Below, one piece after another: positions 1 through 11,570 of a stretch of 64,000 nt of DNA; position 1 is the stretch's first letter; every line of letters begins with the position of its first letter. The notes beneath the pieces are model-generated. The model did not search any database and was not told where the DNA came from. It was given only the letters and a program-made list of their open reading frames with translations. Origin of the DNA: Andrena cerasifolii (lineage: Eukaryota; Arthropoda; Insecta; Hymenoptera; Andrenidae); the NCBI RefSeq assembly GCF_050908995.1, contig NC_135120.1:18799433-18863432 (forward strand). The letters run 5' to 3'. A program made the position numbers and the translations under genes.

Positions 1-3000
1 CGCGCGCACATCGAAGAAGTACGTCGAAGGCTACTCAAAATGCGATCAGCCGAAGTAACCTTCTTGCTGACGGAGGGCCCTCCTGCCTCCACTAAATAAA
101 CAATACCCAATCGCGCTAAATAAACAGTAAATCAATCCCGACCCGCTCCTACCCCGTGCATCCGCCCCTATAGAAGCTTGAAATCACTTTCGGATCTCGA
201 TATTATTGCCATTAAACCGATTGCTTGTCTCGGCGTCTCGCTCCCAGTGACCAGCGGTGTCGCGAAAGGGCCCTTTAAATCGACCGTCCCTCCAACAATT
301 CCGTGAGATCTCTCGACCACCAGCGGGCGCACGCAATTTCTAGATCGTTTAACCGCTAAGGCCTAAGCGCTCGGTCACGACGATGACCAGCTTACGCGCT
401 TAAGAACCCCTAGATTCGGGGAAGAAAGGACGGCGGGGAGAGACGGGGGGAGAAGAAAACTCGATTGGAGGGTGGCGAAGGGAGGGGGAGAGAGAAAGTA
501 AACGGCAATCTACTTGCTTCCATTCAATCAGCCATCGATTTCTTCGATTTATTGGTAGGTTTAGGGTGAAGACGTATGGACGGTGCTGGCGTCGGCTGTC
601 GTTACTTTGGTTTAGGGGATGACCGCCTATATTTCCATCCCCCGCTGCCTCTGCGTCTGTGCGGAGGATGTAGAGGAAGCGACGGTTACGATTCTCGACG
701 TTAGATCTACGCGGCTGAATTGGTTAGAAACTCGGTAAATGAACAGTTTGATTTTCAAGGTCAAGGCTAAATTCTTTCATCTAACCAGCCGAGTAAGTAG
801 CGGAGAGTGGTGGCCACTCGATAAGCGGATACGTAGATTTATCTGTGAAAGTATTGCCAATTTCTTTCTTTGCACCGTGCACACGGTGGATAGAGGGATG
901 CTCGCGTCTGTCCAAACGGTTTTACGAGGCCAGCGACGACCGACTTCTCGAATCCACTGGAAACTCGCTGACGGCCGTCTTTCATCCTTGCCACGCTTCT
1001 TCTTTTTCCCCGGAAAGTTTCTCGAAAGTCAGCGAACCGGGGAAGCCTCAGTCGGCGACCAAAGCTACGAATTTGGGAATAGAAAGTGGAGGAAGGAGGG
1101 CGAGTATCGGTTCGTAACGCGGCCCGATGGAGAGAGGTCCGTTCTTTTCTGGATCGATGAGACATTGACTTACGGCATCGCGTGACGCGCCCAGACCCTC
1201 GTGCGCGCCCGAGTTTATACATAGATAAGTTACGTGAATTCTGGGAACCGCGGAAGGGATCGCCAAGTATTCCATCGTGCTCCGATTCGTGACAGGAATT
1301 GCATTGCTGCGAAGTTGCTTCCACGTTTGAATCGCATTTCTGTAGTTTAAGATGGGCTTAAGGAGGTAAACTTGTCGATATCCTGTAATAGCTTCGAAAA
1401 TAAGACACTGTGCCGTTTATTCCTCCCGCTGCAGCAGTAGTAGCTAACAGCAATTCAGAAGTTGTTACCTTTTTTTTAAAGGCGAACATTTCTGGTGATG
1501 CAGCTTCTGCAGCAGCAGTTGCATTTAATATTGTAAACACGAAGGCGAAACATTTCAGGTGATAAAGTCTGTGTAGAAATGTTTGTAAAATTGTCCACTA
1601 AAGTTTGAAATGGGAATGGTTCGGTTTCAACGGTAATATCCACCGTGAAACGTGGACATGCGCAATTACGCGTTACTTTAAGGTAATTTGCATGCCGCCC
1701 GCCGATTTTGGGAATGCAATTTTACGATACGCATCTCCTCGCGGCCGGCGTGACATATTAACGGGTTCGAGTTATTAGTAATTATATCAGTATTAGCGAT
1801 TCCCGCGGCTGGTAATCCCATTGCCCGCTGCATTTCGATACCTCGAAACGCTGTGCACTCGCGCATCCCAAATGACGGATATCAACGCTCGTGGTCACCC
1901 TTCACGGACTAATACACAATTCCATTTTATGAGAATATATATATAATAGAGTTTAGAAGAATTCTCTCACAATTGTACCGAAATTCTTGACGCTCTTGGG
2001 CTTCTAACATTAGAGCAACTAAGGCCACTATCTGACCTATCGATTCAGGCATTGAAAACCAAAATGGACTAACCCACAGTTTTTGCGAAATTGAGTTAAT
2101 AGCAATAATGTATTCCAATAGGCTTTACTAAGCATATAAAATAGGAAAAATTATTTTTTATTGTCAATGTGTGTTAGTCCGTTTTTGTCCTAAATGTCTC
2201 AATTGTCCTCAACATACTCATCCTTCTGATCATTGATTCTCCATTAACACTTAAACTCCCTTCTGTTTTCTGTTTGTCCTAAAATAGCACCGTTTTTTGA
2301 ATGCACAGCCCCATCACTATATGCGTAGAAATGCCATCGTGTATTCTCCTGTTTTCTCTTTTACTCGCACCTTAGTTCTCATTTATACGCAATCCTCATT
2401 GTTATACTCGCTAGTGTTAACCAAATGCTACTAGGTACACACCTGTTTAATAATAATAATACAATAATCCCCTTGGAAACATATCCCTGTTTCAAAACAT
2501 TAATGTACAAGAATCTCGTGCGCTCCGCGCACGATAGGGGCGGGTTACCAATTCAGCCTTGGCTGCTGAAAAAACAAAAGCCACGGTAACCCACTTCGGA
2601 GCGTAAAATAATTCAACGCGAAACAAGATCCCCGTTCCCGAGTCGATCCAATTTCCTCGATGCCCCTGTCCAATTTTAAATACCATTTAAACCCTCTCAT
2701 AGCCCGTCGAAAATCGAAGCACACCGTGGCACAACAAATTCCGCGACACACAGCCCCGCGTAGGTGTGTTTCTCCGCGTCGAATCAATTTCGCCGACGTC
2801 GTCGTCGTTGCCGTTGTCGCCGTCGTTGCACCCCTCCCCTCCCCTTCGTGCTCGATTCTCCCGAGCCGAAAGTAATACACCGGGCGGTGGCCGTTCCCAT
2901 TCTTCTCGTGGGTGAAGTGAAAAGTAATCGACAAGTACCGATAAAAGTTGTAATACCCTTCCGAGCCCCGTAACATCGCGAAGCCGAGGAGCTGGTGCCC

Positions 3001-3749
3001 GTCTGGATCGATGGATCGCGGGCTTCGAATTGGCGAGCCCGCTGAAACGACACCCGTGGGGAAGCAGAGAGAAAGGCGAGGAGAAGAAGGGGAAAAAAAT
3101 GGAGAAGAAGGACAGTAATATCGGGCAGTATTATTATGGCGCGCCAGTCTCCGCACAATGGTTATTGTACGGGATACGAGGAGGGGCATGAATATTTTGT
3201 TGAGTTCCGCGCGCCTCTGTAATCTTTGCCCGGCGAAAACCTGCCGGGGAGAACAGAGAGCCGGTGGAAGAGACAGGCGAAAGGATAAAGGGACATCGAG
3301 GGAGCAGCACTCGTCAGACAGAGAGAGTTCTTTATTATCTGGCTGGTGGCTCTCTCCCTCGGAAACGCATGCATCTTCGGAACCCGCGCGCCCTTTCGTT
3401 GCGCCCCCGACTGCCGTCCCGCCCCCTCTCCCTCGTCAACCGCGACCGCTTATCCGTCCCGGGGGTTCGTAAATTTTTTCAAATGCTAATGCCGAGATCA
3501 CGGAAACGGGCAGCTTTATTCGACGACCGGAAGCGCAAAAGGATAGCGTCGTTTCGTTGCTCAGCGGCGATCGCTAGGGCTAAGTGTCACTTGCCCACGG
3601 AGAAGTTGGATTTTTTAGCTACTTGTACGAGGGATCACGGAGAGAGCGTTTTATTTTTTGGGAAGATTGATCTGAGTGTAACTGTGGAAGGGAATGTAGA
3701 ACGATTAGATAGGGAACTCCTACTGAACGGGTAGCTTTCATTTACACCT
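1..3749. other. Unique non-coding DNA, no supported gene
   Basis: This stretch is CpG-rich with AT-rich patches around 1.9-2.5 kb. Reading frames of up to 214 codons occur on both strands, but they overlap each other, are rich in Arg, Ser and Pro, and show no domain or splice-bounded structure, so I treat them as chance frames. A short direct repeat (AAGGCGAACATTTCTGGTGAT at about 1480 and a near copy at about 1541) lies beside CAG-rich sequence. Nothing else with clear ends was found. Confidence 0.5.
2791..2829. repeat. Imperfect GTC/CGT trinucleotide repeat
   Basis: The plus strand reads as interrupted GTC/GTT triplets. It produces Val/Ala-rich frames on one strand and Arg-, Asn- or Thr-rich frames on the other. 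This is a simple-sequence tract with no sign of coding use. Confidence 0.6.
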
Positions 3750-4101
3750 AGTTATGCAGACAACTACCAACCCTCAAAACGAAAAGAAATTAGTTAAACG
3801 AAGCATGGATCCTATAATTTTGTGATCTTTATGTTGCAAAAAATACCAACCCATAGAATTATTAAAACTACCAAGCCATAATTTCATTTCAGGCTCAAAA
3901 AACAGAAGCTACAGAAAATTTAAAATATTATTAATTACACTACTCGCTATTAAATAACCCATTAGAAAACATGGTAAAACAATAAAAAGAAATAAAATAT
4001 ACCGAATAGAAGTAAAGCTACTTTTTTCTTAACAATTAAAGTCTTCGAACTAAATTTATTCAGCTTCGGATCATTGAGGGTTGGTAGCTTTCTGCATAAC
4101 T
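3750..4101. repeat. Inverted repeat, 28 bp arms around an AT-rich core
   Basis: AGTTATGCAGACAACTACCAA at 3750 is matched on the other strand by the sequence ending at 4101 (AGTTATGCAGAAAGCTACCAA on the minus strand), and both continue into CCCTCAA. The arms differ at about three positions and enclose about 300 bp of AT-rich DNA. The right arm lies inside the minus-strand reading frame at 3962-4285. It could be the ends of a small transposon or a local inverted duplication. No convincing target duplication was seen. Confidence 0.45.
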
Positions 4102-4285
4102 GGACCCATTTGTCGTTTGTTTTCTGGGTTTGGATAGATCCTACGCGACGTAAAGCGTCAGGAGTTACGCCTTGAGATTGATCACAGAATTTCAGAGTTT
4201 TTCTATCTTTGCCGGCACATGTAGCTGCTTTATGCGTTCTGTAAAATGAAGCACCCTCAATGATTGGCATAACGAAGTACTTCAC
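3962..4285 (-). pseudogene. Unrecognised protein-like fragment, possible transposon or retrocopy relic
   Basis: The minus-strand frame is about 107 codons long and opens at a GTG codon (4285-4283). An ATG follows five codons later, and a stop codon lies about eight codons upstream of the GTG. Its first ~80 codons are unlike the Arg/Ser/Pro-rich chance frames nearby: mixed composition, two Cys pairs, and segments such as DKWVQLCRKLPTLNDPKL. It then decays into Lys and Phe/Leu-rich low-complexity sequence. No splice acceptor fits its start. The right arm of the 3750-4101 inverted repeat overlaps it. I do not recognise the family; it may be a chance frame. Confidence 0.25.
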
Positions 4286-4557
4286 GGTGCTCTGCTGCTC
4301 AACCCGCTTCTTCTTCTACGACCCATGTACCATGAAACGTTGACGAATTGTCACTCGATGGAGTAAAGCTAATTTCACCCAGACGGAATCATTCAGACAC
4401 GGGAATATTCGTGATTCACCTCGCTGTTGGTAATTTTCCATGATATTCTACGCTCTCGTTTCGCCGGGGAGCGTCTAGTACACTCGCCAGGGTGAGAGAG
4501 AAGCGGGTAATAGTGAATGGACATCAATTTTCATGCATCGCGGGGGAACGGCCGTGG

Positions 4558-4595
4558 ATTAATGAACATGGTCGCAAATGAAACGAACCTATCGC
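4558..4595. repeat. Direct repeat copy 1 (38 bp, pair with 5449-5486)
   Basis: ATTAATGAACATGGTCGC followed by AAATGAAACGAACCTATCGC matches 5449-5486 at 35 of 38 positions. Weaker similarity continues on both sides (GAACGG upstream, a GTGAYAAATGAC-like stretch downstream), so the paralogous block is about 80 bp. The spacing is 891 bp. It could be an old local duplication or a repeated regulatory module; the sequence does not decide. Confidence 0.6.
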
Positions 4596-5448
4596 TGCAG
4601 CCGTACGATAGGTGTGACAAATGACGGCAGAAAAGGCGGACGGTGCACGCACCGGGAAGAAAACAATGCGTTTCAACTTCCGGACGCTCGGCAATACGAT
4701 GAATAGCGTTGCAATTAACGCAGCGGCTGGCGTACACCTCGCGGTGCACCTTGTTAAAAAATTAATTGCAAGTGGGTCTTTGTCAAGCGGGTTCTTTCAA
4801 ACGTTAGCCAAAATTCTTCCGTGGGAAACACGAGCACAATTACCACGCACGCGAGTGCATTAAGGAGTACGGAGCGCAACTTGTCACCTCTTGCTAGACA
4901 CTGTAACAAGCATATGTAATATGCAAGTAATATCAACTTGCAAGATTGAGCCGTAATCCCATAATCCAACTTCATCTCGAATCCGAAGTTCCCGCGACTC
5001 CGCGTCAATTTCTGTCGAGAAACAAATGAAGGCGTGAAGCTCGCGGAGACCTAAATAGACCGCGGAATGCTCGCGAGCGCAAACGAACGGAATCAAAAGG
5101 CTGAAATAAAAGTGCGACAGGGGCTCGGGATCTCAAAAACAGGGAACAAGTCACGTTCCCGCCGTAAGTCCAAGCCCTGCGGCTGTTCTTAACTTTCGGT
5201 CCCCGCGGCGACCAAACTGTGGAAACAACTTGCGGGGAACGAGGAGAGTCTATCAAATTCTGGGATTCAAGACCGAGAAAGCTAGCGAATGAGTGGCTCG
5301 TGGTAATGCGATGCACTTGTTTAACTCGAACGCGGATCGATCCGCGCTGGCTGTCGCGACTGCTGGAAAAACGGAGGGCAAGAACGGGGTGTGGGAGCAT
5401 CGGTTGTCTTGCGAGACACGAAAGAATTACGGAACGGACCGGGCTGGT

Positions 5449-5486
5449 ATTAATGGACGTGGTTGCAAATGAAACGAACCTATCGC
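5449..5486. repeat. Direct repeat copy 2 (38 bp, pair with 4558-4595)
   Basis: This is the second copy of the ATTAATGRACRTGGTYGC-type motif in the same orientation, with three transitions relative to copy 1. Both copies are followed by an AAATGAC motif 25-30 bp downstream. Confidence 0.6.
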
Positions 5487-5822
5487 AGGACTCGCGCCGT
5501 CCGGGGGTGATAAATGACCCTGGAGCTGCTCGCCCCGACGAGGGAGAGGAAGGCGACCAGCGCGGAACGAACGTCCTCCCCGTGAAGAACAACGTCGCCA
5601 TCGCGGTTAACGAAACGGCTAATAGAAACGGGACGCGGTGACTTGTCGGCTGACATGTAATTGGTCTCGCGTTGTCTGCTTTGAGGACCACCAGCTTGCT
5701 ACGCACACGCACGTCGAGTAACTTTGTAAATGACCGCTGAAATTTAGTATTTAATTAAGGATTGTCGTTTAGACTTGGACGCTACTTTTTGCTTTAATTT
5801 TTTTTTTTAAATGATGTTTCTA

Positions 5823-6700
5823 ATACAGAATGATAGGAGTAAGTTGGAGTAGAGTTGCAGCACTAAAATGACCCAACAATGAGGCCTTTTTTTAGCCCCA
5901 TTTTGGTCCCACGATATTGGAACTGAATTTTATGTGAAACGATACCTTACGATGAGACATCAGTCACACGAAATTTTCAAGTTGAGATGACAATTGAAGG
6001 GTCGGATACAATAAGGGAACTAGCGCTCGAAAATGGGAAAAATTATTGTCCAAACGCTAAGAGAGATTGGAAAATTAAATTTGTTAAACTGAATTTTAAA
6101 AAATAAAGCGTTGTAAAGCTCGTCACGACACACATTCTTTCTATGTACAGTTTGTTTATCCAATCATTACTGTTCGAGGTAAAAATTATAAACAAAAAAA
6201 TTTTCATCGTCGAAAATCATTATTTCTTTAAACTAAAATTGTGATAACTTGTGTAAATATTAGCGGATCGTTATGAAACTTAAAACATAACTTCAGAAAA
6301 CTCCAGCGAAGCCGTAAGATGTATGCACAAAACCCTTATGTTAACAAATGTAATAATATTTAAAATTTAAATTTTTTGTTTATAATTTTTACCTCGAATA
6401 ATAATGATTGGATAAACAAACTGTAAACAGAAAAAAATGTGTGTCGTGACGAGCTTTACAACGCTATATTTTTTAAAGTTCAGTTTAACAAAATTGAATT
6501 TTGCAATCTTTCTTAGCGTTTGGACAATAATTTTTTCCATTTTCGAGCGCTAGTCCCCTTATTGCATCCGACCCTTCAATTGTCATCGCAACTTGAAAAT
6601 TTCGTGTGACTGACGTCTCATCATAAGGTATCGTTTCGCATAAAATTCAGTTCCAATATCGTGGGACCAAAGCGAGGGTATTTTTTGGGTCACTCTGTAT
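5823..6700. mobile_element. Large foldback element with ~340 bp inverted arms
   Basis: The left arm (TGACCCAA at about 5869, running to about 6208) pairs with the right arm (about 6361 to 6692, ending TTGGGTCA). Matching blocks include GGTCCCACGATATTGGAACT, CGAAATTTTCAAGTTG, TTGTCCAAACGCTAAG and CTCGTCACGACACACAT with their complements. A ~150 bp AT-rich loop separates the arms. The right terminus reads outward as TATACAGAGTGACCC. At the left, TACAGAATGA lies about 35 bp outside TGACCCAA, as if a short insertion split the terminus (inference). No transposase frame is present. Known: foldback MITEs of this kind are usually mobilised in trans. Confidence 0.75.
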
Positions 6701-9700
6701 ACGTGGAAAATTCAAGGCGAAGCACCCTCGAAATATTTTCCCTCGACCTTATGATTTAGTTCAGCCAATAATGGATTCCACGATACTACACGCGTGTACA
6801 TGTGAGGTGTGGGAAGAGCACGGGAGACAGAACGTCTGGTTGAGTCAGGTCGGCACGGAGGACCGCGTGGAATTCGTTTGCGTTTTAATGAACACGCGAA
6901 TGATCGTGGTTCTTCCACCGTTCAACGCAGACCAACTTCCGTGCCCACCTGTTTTCCACGGGCGTCATTCACACGGAATTGTAAAGCGAGGACGGGGAAG
7001 AAACTCGTTTCCATTTCGGTCAACTCGACCGTTGTTCGGGTTTCGATGTTATTCGACGCCTGTCGCATTCTACGCTACGAGGAACGCCACTTCGCGTCGT
7101 CTATTTTCTCTTTATTTCTAATTATGGAAACAGTCGCGGCAGAATTACACGGGATGATTCATTAAACTTTATACCCCGTTGCAGAACTTGAAGACTCTGT
7201 TTCATTCTTACCTAACCACTTTGTAATTTACTAAGCAGTAAAAAATCTTGACTTTACCTCAACTTTTTGTCGTTTTCGAGGAGAATGCGAGAGGCTGATT
7301 TCAAGTTGATTAGATTTGCGAGTTTGGGTTAAAATAAGGGATGCAATTTTCCCACTCACCCGAGTAGTTTTTTTTTTAAATTTATATTGTCATCATAAAT
7401 ATGTACGCCTGCAAAGTTTCAAGTTTATTGGATTGCTGGAAGTGGAACCAAACAAACAACCGGACAGAGGAGTGAAGCTAGAATAAACTCGTTTAATAAA
7501 TTCGTATGCGCAAATCTTCGAGCCACCGCGCGACAAAGGAATAATGTCACAATTCATCATCGGTAAAGTCATCCTCATCCCCCGCACTTGACTCGCGCAG
7601 GAGCGCCCCTGATTTGCGATCGAACGGTTTTACTTGAACGAATAACCGGGCACAGCCGAACCGGAATTATGCGTCGATGGTGGCCAGAAGCTTTCGCGAT
7701 GGATATCCGGAAAAGCAGCGATATGCGCGTCGGATGAGAGCGAGGGGGTTGTAAAAATTCTGCTGCGCTCCGCAACTTGCTGCCCGCATTCGATGCTCGG
7801 GCCGCAGCCAGCACTTGTCAAATTCGGTGTTATGAGGTGGAAAACAGCTTTTAAAAATAGCCGAATAACGTGTTTCCGATGCACATTTACGTACGGTGCA
7901 GTAACTCCGATCCGATTATCCCTCGCGCATATTTCTTCCCGAGCAGCCCCTCGCGGAGGCGGTGCCGTATAAATTTTCTAATGCTATCTCCATAATTCTG
8001 CGCTCTCCCCCTTCTACGAGTGTCGCCGCGAGTGGAAATACGGCAAGCGAAACCTTGCTAACGTATCAGAAATGCAAAAAGATGGGTACAGAAGAAATGG
8101 CAAAAGTGGATCGCTGGCTACGAGTTGCCGTTACAATTTAGCCGAAATTTTCATTCCCGGCGGCATTGTTTCCATGCAAAATCCGCCGGAATATCGTTTT
8201 ACGTTTGAACAGTGGCCCCGCTTCAAACGCGCTGTCGTTGTTTATCGGTGTCGCGTTCGGAGATTTTGAAAGTTTAATGGAACCATTGACCCACGTGCTA
8301 GCATCGCGCCTGTTTAAACTCGACGTCTAATAATAACATCGTTGATATCGGTCGAACGATATTTGCGATAATCGTACCGTTAACCGCGGCGATAATTGCA
8401 AAACCGTCCTGGCGCTGATTTTCTCGCTCTGCACGCGCAGACTTCTGTATAAACTGTCCTGCGGAAACGAAATTAAAATTCCAGTGGCGCTCTGCTTACG
8501 TTAGAATTATATTCCGCGGGCATTTTTCACTTACCTCCTTTCATAAGACCTGTGATTGCACGAACGTAACACTTCGTCACAGTGCAAGGTAACTCTCAAT
8601 GAAATTGCCATTCAAATTCTTCAGATCTCATCTTATTCTTGAAGAAAAAAAGGTGCAGATAAATTCGTCAGCTGAATAATAAAGCAGCGAATGTAATTTT
8701 AATAGAATTTCGAAATAACGCGCGCGAAAGTAACGGAACAACGGAAAAGGACGAAGGGGGAGTTATTAGATATTCATGGCGACGGGTATAACGCGCGATA
8801 AATGACCAAGAAAACAGCGCACCGAAGGCTTCCGGAATACAAAATAGGCGCCGGGAATGAAGAATCCATACGAAGTCATGCGAAGCAAGAGCGAGAGTGC
8901 GTTTATTGATCTTCGGGGTTGAGGCGGCGGCAGGGACCGCGAGGGGGAGGGCGGTGGGACACATCGGTAAAGGGCTACGGGGATGAGGGTGGAAAGGATG
9001 AGGTCAACGAAGAGTTACAGTCAGCCGGTTCTCGTGTCATTTCCTACTCCGCGTGTGTTTGCATACGACTGTACGTCCCAAGGACGACCTTGGGGATACA
9101 TCGACGTCGATGGAAATTACGACCATCAATTTTTATCCCGTGGAAAAGTCCGGCGATATTTCAGGGACCGAAAGGAAATATTTAGAATGAAAGCCTCGAA
9201 ATAATGGGGGGGGGGGGGGGCGAATTCCACTCGAATTCTCTGCATTCGAATTGGACCATTTCTTATAAAACTATCATACTCGTTTCTGTTAAAATAATGT
9301 CTCCCCCATTTTCAGCGTTCGTTACGAAAATCAGCCTGTGAATTATCTTTCTGGAATCCGTCACACTTTGAAACCGCGACAGCAAATTATTGCCACACCT
9401 GAGGATGGTGGCATTCAGCGTGCAAAGCCTCTGATAAGAAGGCATAAAATATAAGTCGAAGATCTCGGTGTTATTGAACCGTAGGAAAGTTATTGTAGCA
9501 AGTGTCATGTCGATACGAGAAAGCCCGAAATATACGAGGGGAGGCAAACATTTCGAGAGGCAGCGCTGTCCGAAGAACGCCCGGCAACCCCAACTTAATC
9601 GCGCGCATACCATATGTCCCGGCACATCCGGTACGGTTATGGCAAACGTGTCCACATTCTTCCAAATTGCCTCGCCACAATCCCCGACCCGTGTTTCTCA

Positions 9701-10096
9701 ACATTCGTGCGCGGCTACGATCTCCTTTTTTCTCCTCGAATCACCTCGATTATCGCGCACACTGTCGGATCGGTATCTATGCAAATTCTGTTCTGCGAAT
9801 GTTGGACGCATGCTGGGCATTCACTGTGCGCGCTGAGAAGGAACAATCTTTGCTCAAACTATCCGCAGGAAAACATTTGTCACGGTGCTACCGGGTACTT
9901 TCATTTAAATAGATAAATCTCAGTGGTCCATCAGACTTGTTTTTTAAGTAGTACAGGTAAACGTAATATCGTCCTCCGTACAATGATTCCCACTTATGTA
10001 CTCCAGATTATAAGAATATATTTCTGTTCTGATCTTAATGCACTGTTAATTTCTCTTTCTTGCTTCCCAGTTCTAGTTTTAGTTTCAGTTTTTATG
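6701..10096. other. Unique non-coding DNA, no supported gene
   Basis: An AT-rich patch at 7.17-7.45 kb has the look of old repeat DNA but no ends. The rest is CpG-rich with short overlapping frames on both strands. The G tract at 9206 is listed separately and is followed by three CGAATT motifs within 35 bp. Confidence 0.45.
9206..9220 (+). repeat. G15 homopolymer
   Basis: Fifteen consecutive G residues follow ATAAT and precede CGAATTCC. It is a mononucleotide repeat, slippage-prone and possibly miscounted by sequencing. Confidence 0.85.
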
Positions 10097-10231
10097 TACA
10101 GTGGTTCGCATTAATATTCGGACACTTTCTAAAATCGCATAACTTTTTTAGAATTGGTCCAAACAACTTGAGTTTTTTAAAAAAGTTATGCGATTTTAAA
10201 AAGTGTCCGAATATTAATGCGAGCCACTGTA
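10097..10231. mobile_element. Short palindromic Tc1/mariner-type MITE, TA-flanked
   Basis: The element starts TACAGTGGTTCGCATTAA and ends with the complement (TTAATGCGAGCCACTGTA), so it is flanked by TA and opens CAGTGG. Its arms are about 53 bp and almost perfectly complementary, with only a short unpaired segment (GAATTGGTCCAAACAA). Known: TA target duplication is typical of Tc1/mariner elements. The 529 bp element at 30454-30982 shares these ends and the GAATTGGTCCAAACAA segment, so this copy is an internally deleted relative. Confidence 0.85.
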
Positions 10232-11199
10232 GATACGGTTAGGCTTCTAACAGTTTTGTACTGCATCCTTGCCTTTTACTTCGATCCGCTTTAATATATT
10301 ACTGGTTCCTTTCTTTGTGTATTTACTGAGTAATAAAGACGAATGATAACAATATTAAATTATTAATCAGCATGATTTTCATGTATTAACACATAGCGTG
10401 CCTACTTACCCACAACTCTCGCTTTCCAATAAAACAAAAAACGGTAACAAACTAGTACCTCGACAACCCCGAACATCCACTCGCCGCGTATTTCTGGAGC
10501 ACCCTATGTGCGATGGGTGCGAATTAGATAGAACAGGAAGCCTCCGTGTCTAACGTATTTCCTCGTACAGGGGGACGGTGTACGCGTCAGCTCGCGTTTC
10601 AGGATCGTGCCCGGTCATCTGTGTCCACGGCCGTGTGCTCGCAGCCAGAAGTCGCACCCCATCGGAAGATTTATCCTCGCGGCGGCGTAATCACGGGAAC
10701 ATCTCCGCTGCATAGCTGTCAGCGCGAATAACGCGCGCCTCGACACGTCCACGATGTGACGCGATCAAGATTTCGACCCCCGCGCCCTCCACCCTGACGC
10801 GCACGTGACGTCCCGCCACACCCCCCTTTTTGCACGAGCAGAGGAGCCCCCAAGGCGGTCACGCGATGGGACACATCGATGGAATATCGTTATCGGCCGG
10901 CAGCGATCGGGTCCGCGTAACACGCGTCGATATTACGGACATAAAGGACCCAGGGGCGGCTGGGCGCGATGTAATTCTCGTGAGCGGGAGATAACATCGA
11001 GGCCAGTGTCTGAAAGGTTGTTGCCACTTTCGCTGTCCATTGTCAGAGATTGTGTCGGCCTGTGACGTTGATCGCGCGCTCCCAGAAGGATCTCGTTGAC
11101 CTTCTCCGCCTGGCCGAACAAGGTCGAGTTTTACTTCCCTGTAGGGTAGGTACGTTTCTGCGCAGTGTCTTCGGTGAACCAGTCGCAACGGAATCGAAG
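10232..11199. other. Unique non-coding DNA
   Basis: The stretch runs from AT-rich sequence near the MITE into CpG-rich DNA between 10.5 and 11.2 kb. Overlapping frames on both strands (up to 128 codons on the minus strand) have no recognisable domain. No element ends were seen. Confidence 0.45.
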
Positions 11200-11244
11200 T
11201 AAGGCGAATGTCCCAATTTCTACTCATGTCCCCATTTCTGCTCA
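11200..11244. repeat. Iterated motif AATGTCCCAATTTCTACTCA (two units)
   Basis: TAAGGCGAATGTCCC is followed by AATTTCTACTCA and then a second unit, TGTCCCCATTTCTGCTCA. The same block opens the repeat at 57968 (TAAGGTGAATGTCCCAATTT). The shared left boundary suggests a transposon terminus with subterminal iterations. No inverted partner was found here. AT-rich DNA follows up to the Transib-type element at 11571. Confidence 0.55.
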
Positions 11245-11570
11245 TTTCGTATTTTTCTTATTATTATAAGCGTCACGTTTGTTCTATAGTTAAAACAAAA
11301 TAATTTTTTTATTTTTTATCAATATTTTATTATTATTTTTGTTTATTTATCTTATTCGTTCACTTTTGTATTCATTTGCCTTGCTAATTGCCGGCAGGTA
11401 GTTCACTTTTTCTTTGATGTGTTCTTTACTTGTTTAGCATAAAAAAATTAAATATCAATGAATCTGTAGCTGTATTGACTGATAAATAATTTTACTTTCT
11501 TCTTTGTTATTTCTCCGTGAATAATTATGTGACTGGTCTCTGTCAACGACGAAAAACATTTCTCCCGGCA

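Larger units (their letters stand above)
4102..5822. other. Unique non-coding DNA containing a diverged ~80 bp duplication
   Basis: Apart from the minus-strand frame ending at 4285 and the duplicated motif listed separately, no feature is visible. Frames up to 235 codons on the minus strand are Arg/Ser/Pro-rich and overlap plus-strand frames, which fits chance open frames in CpG-rich DNA. Confidence 0.45.
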
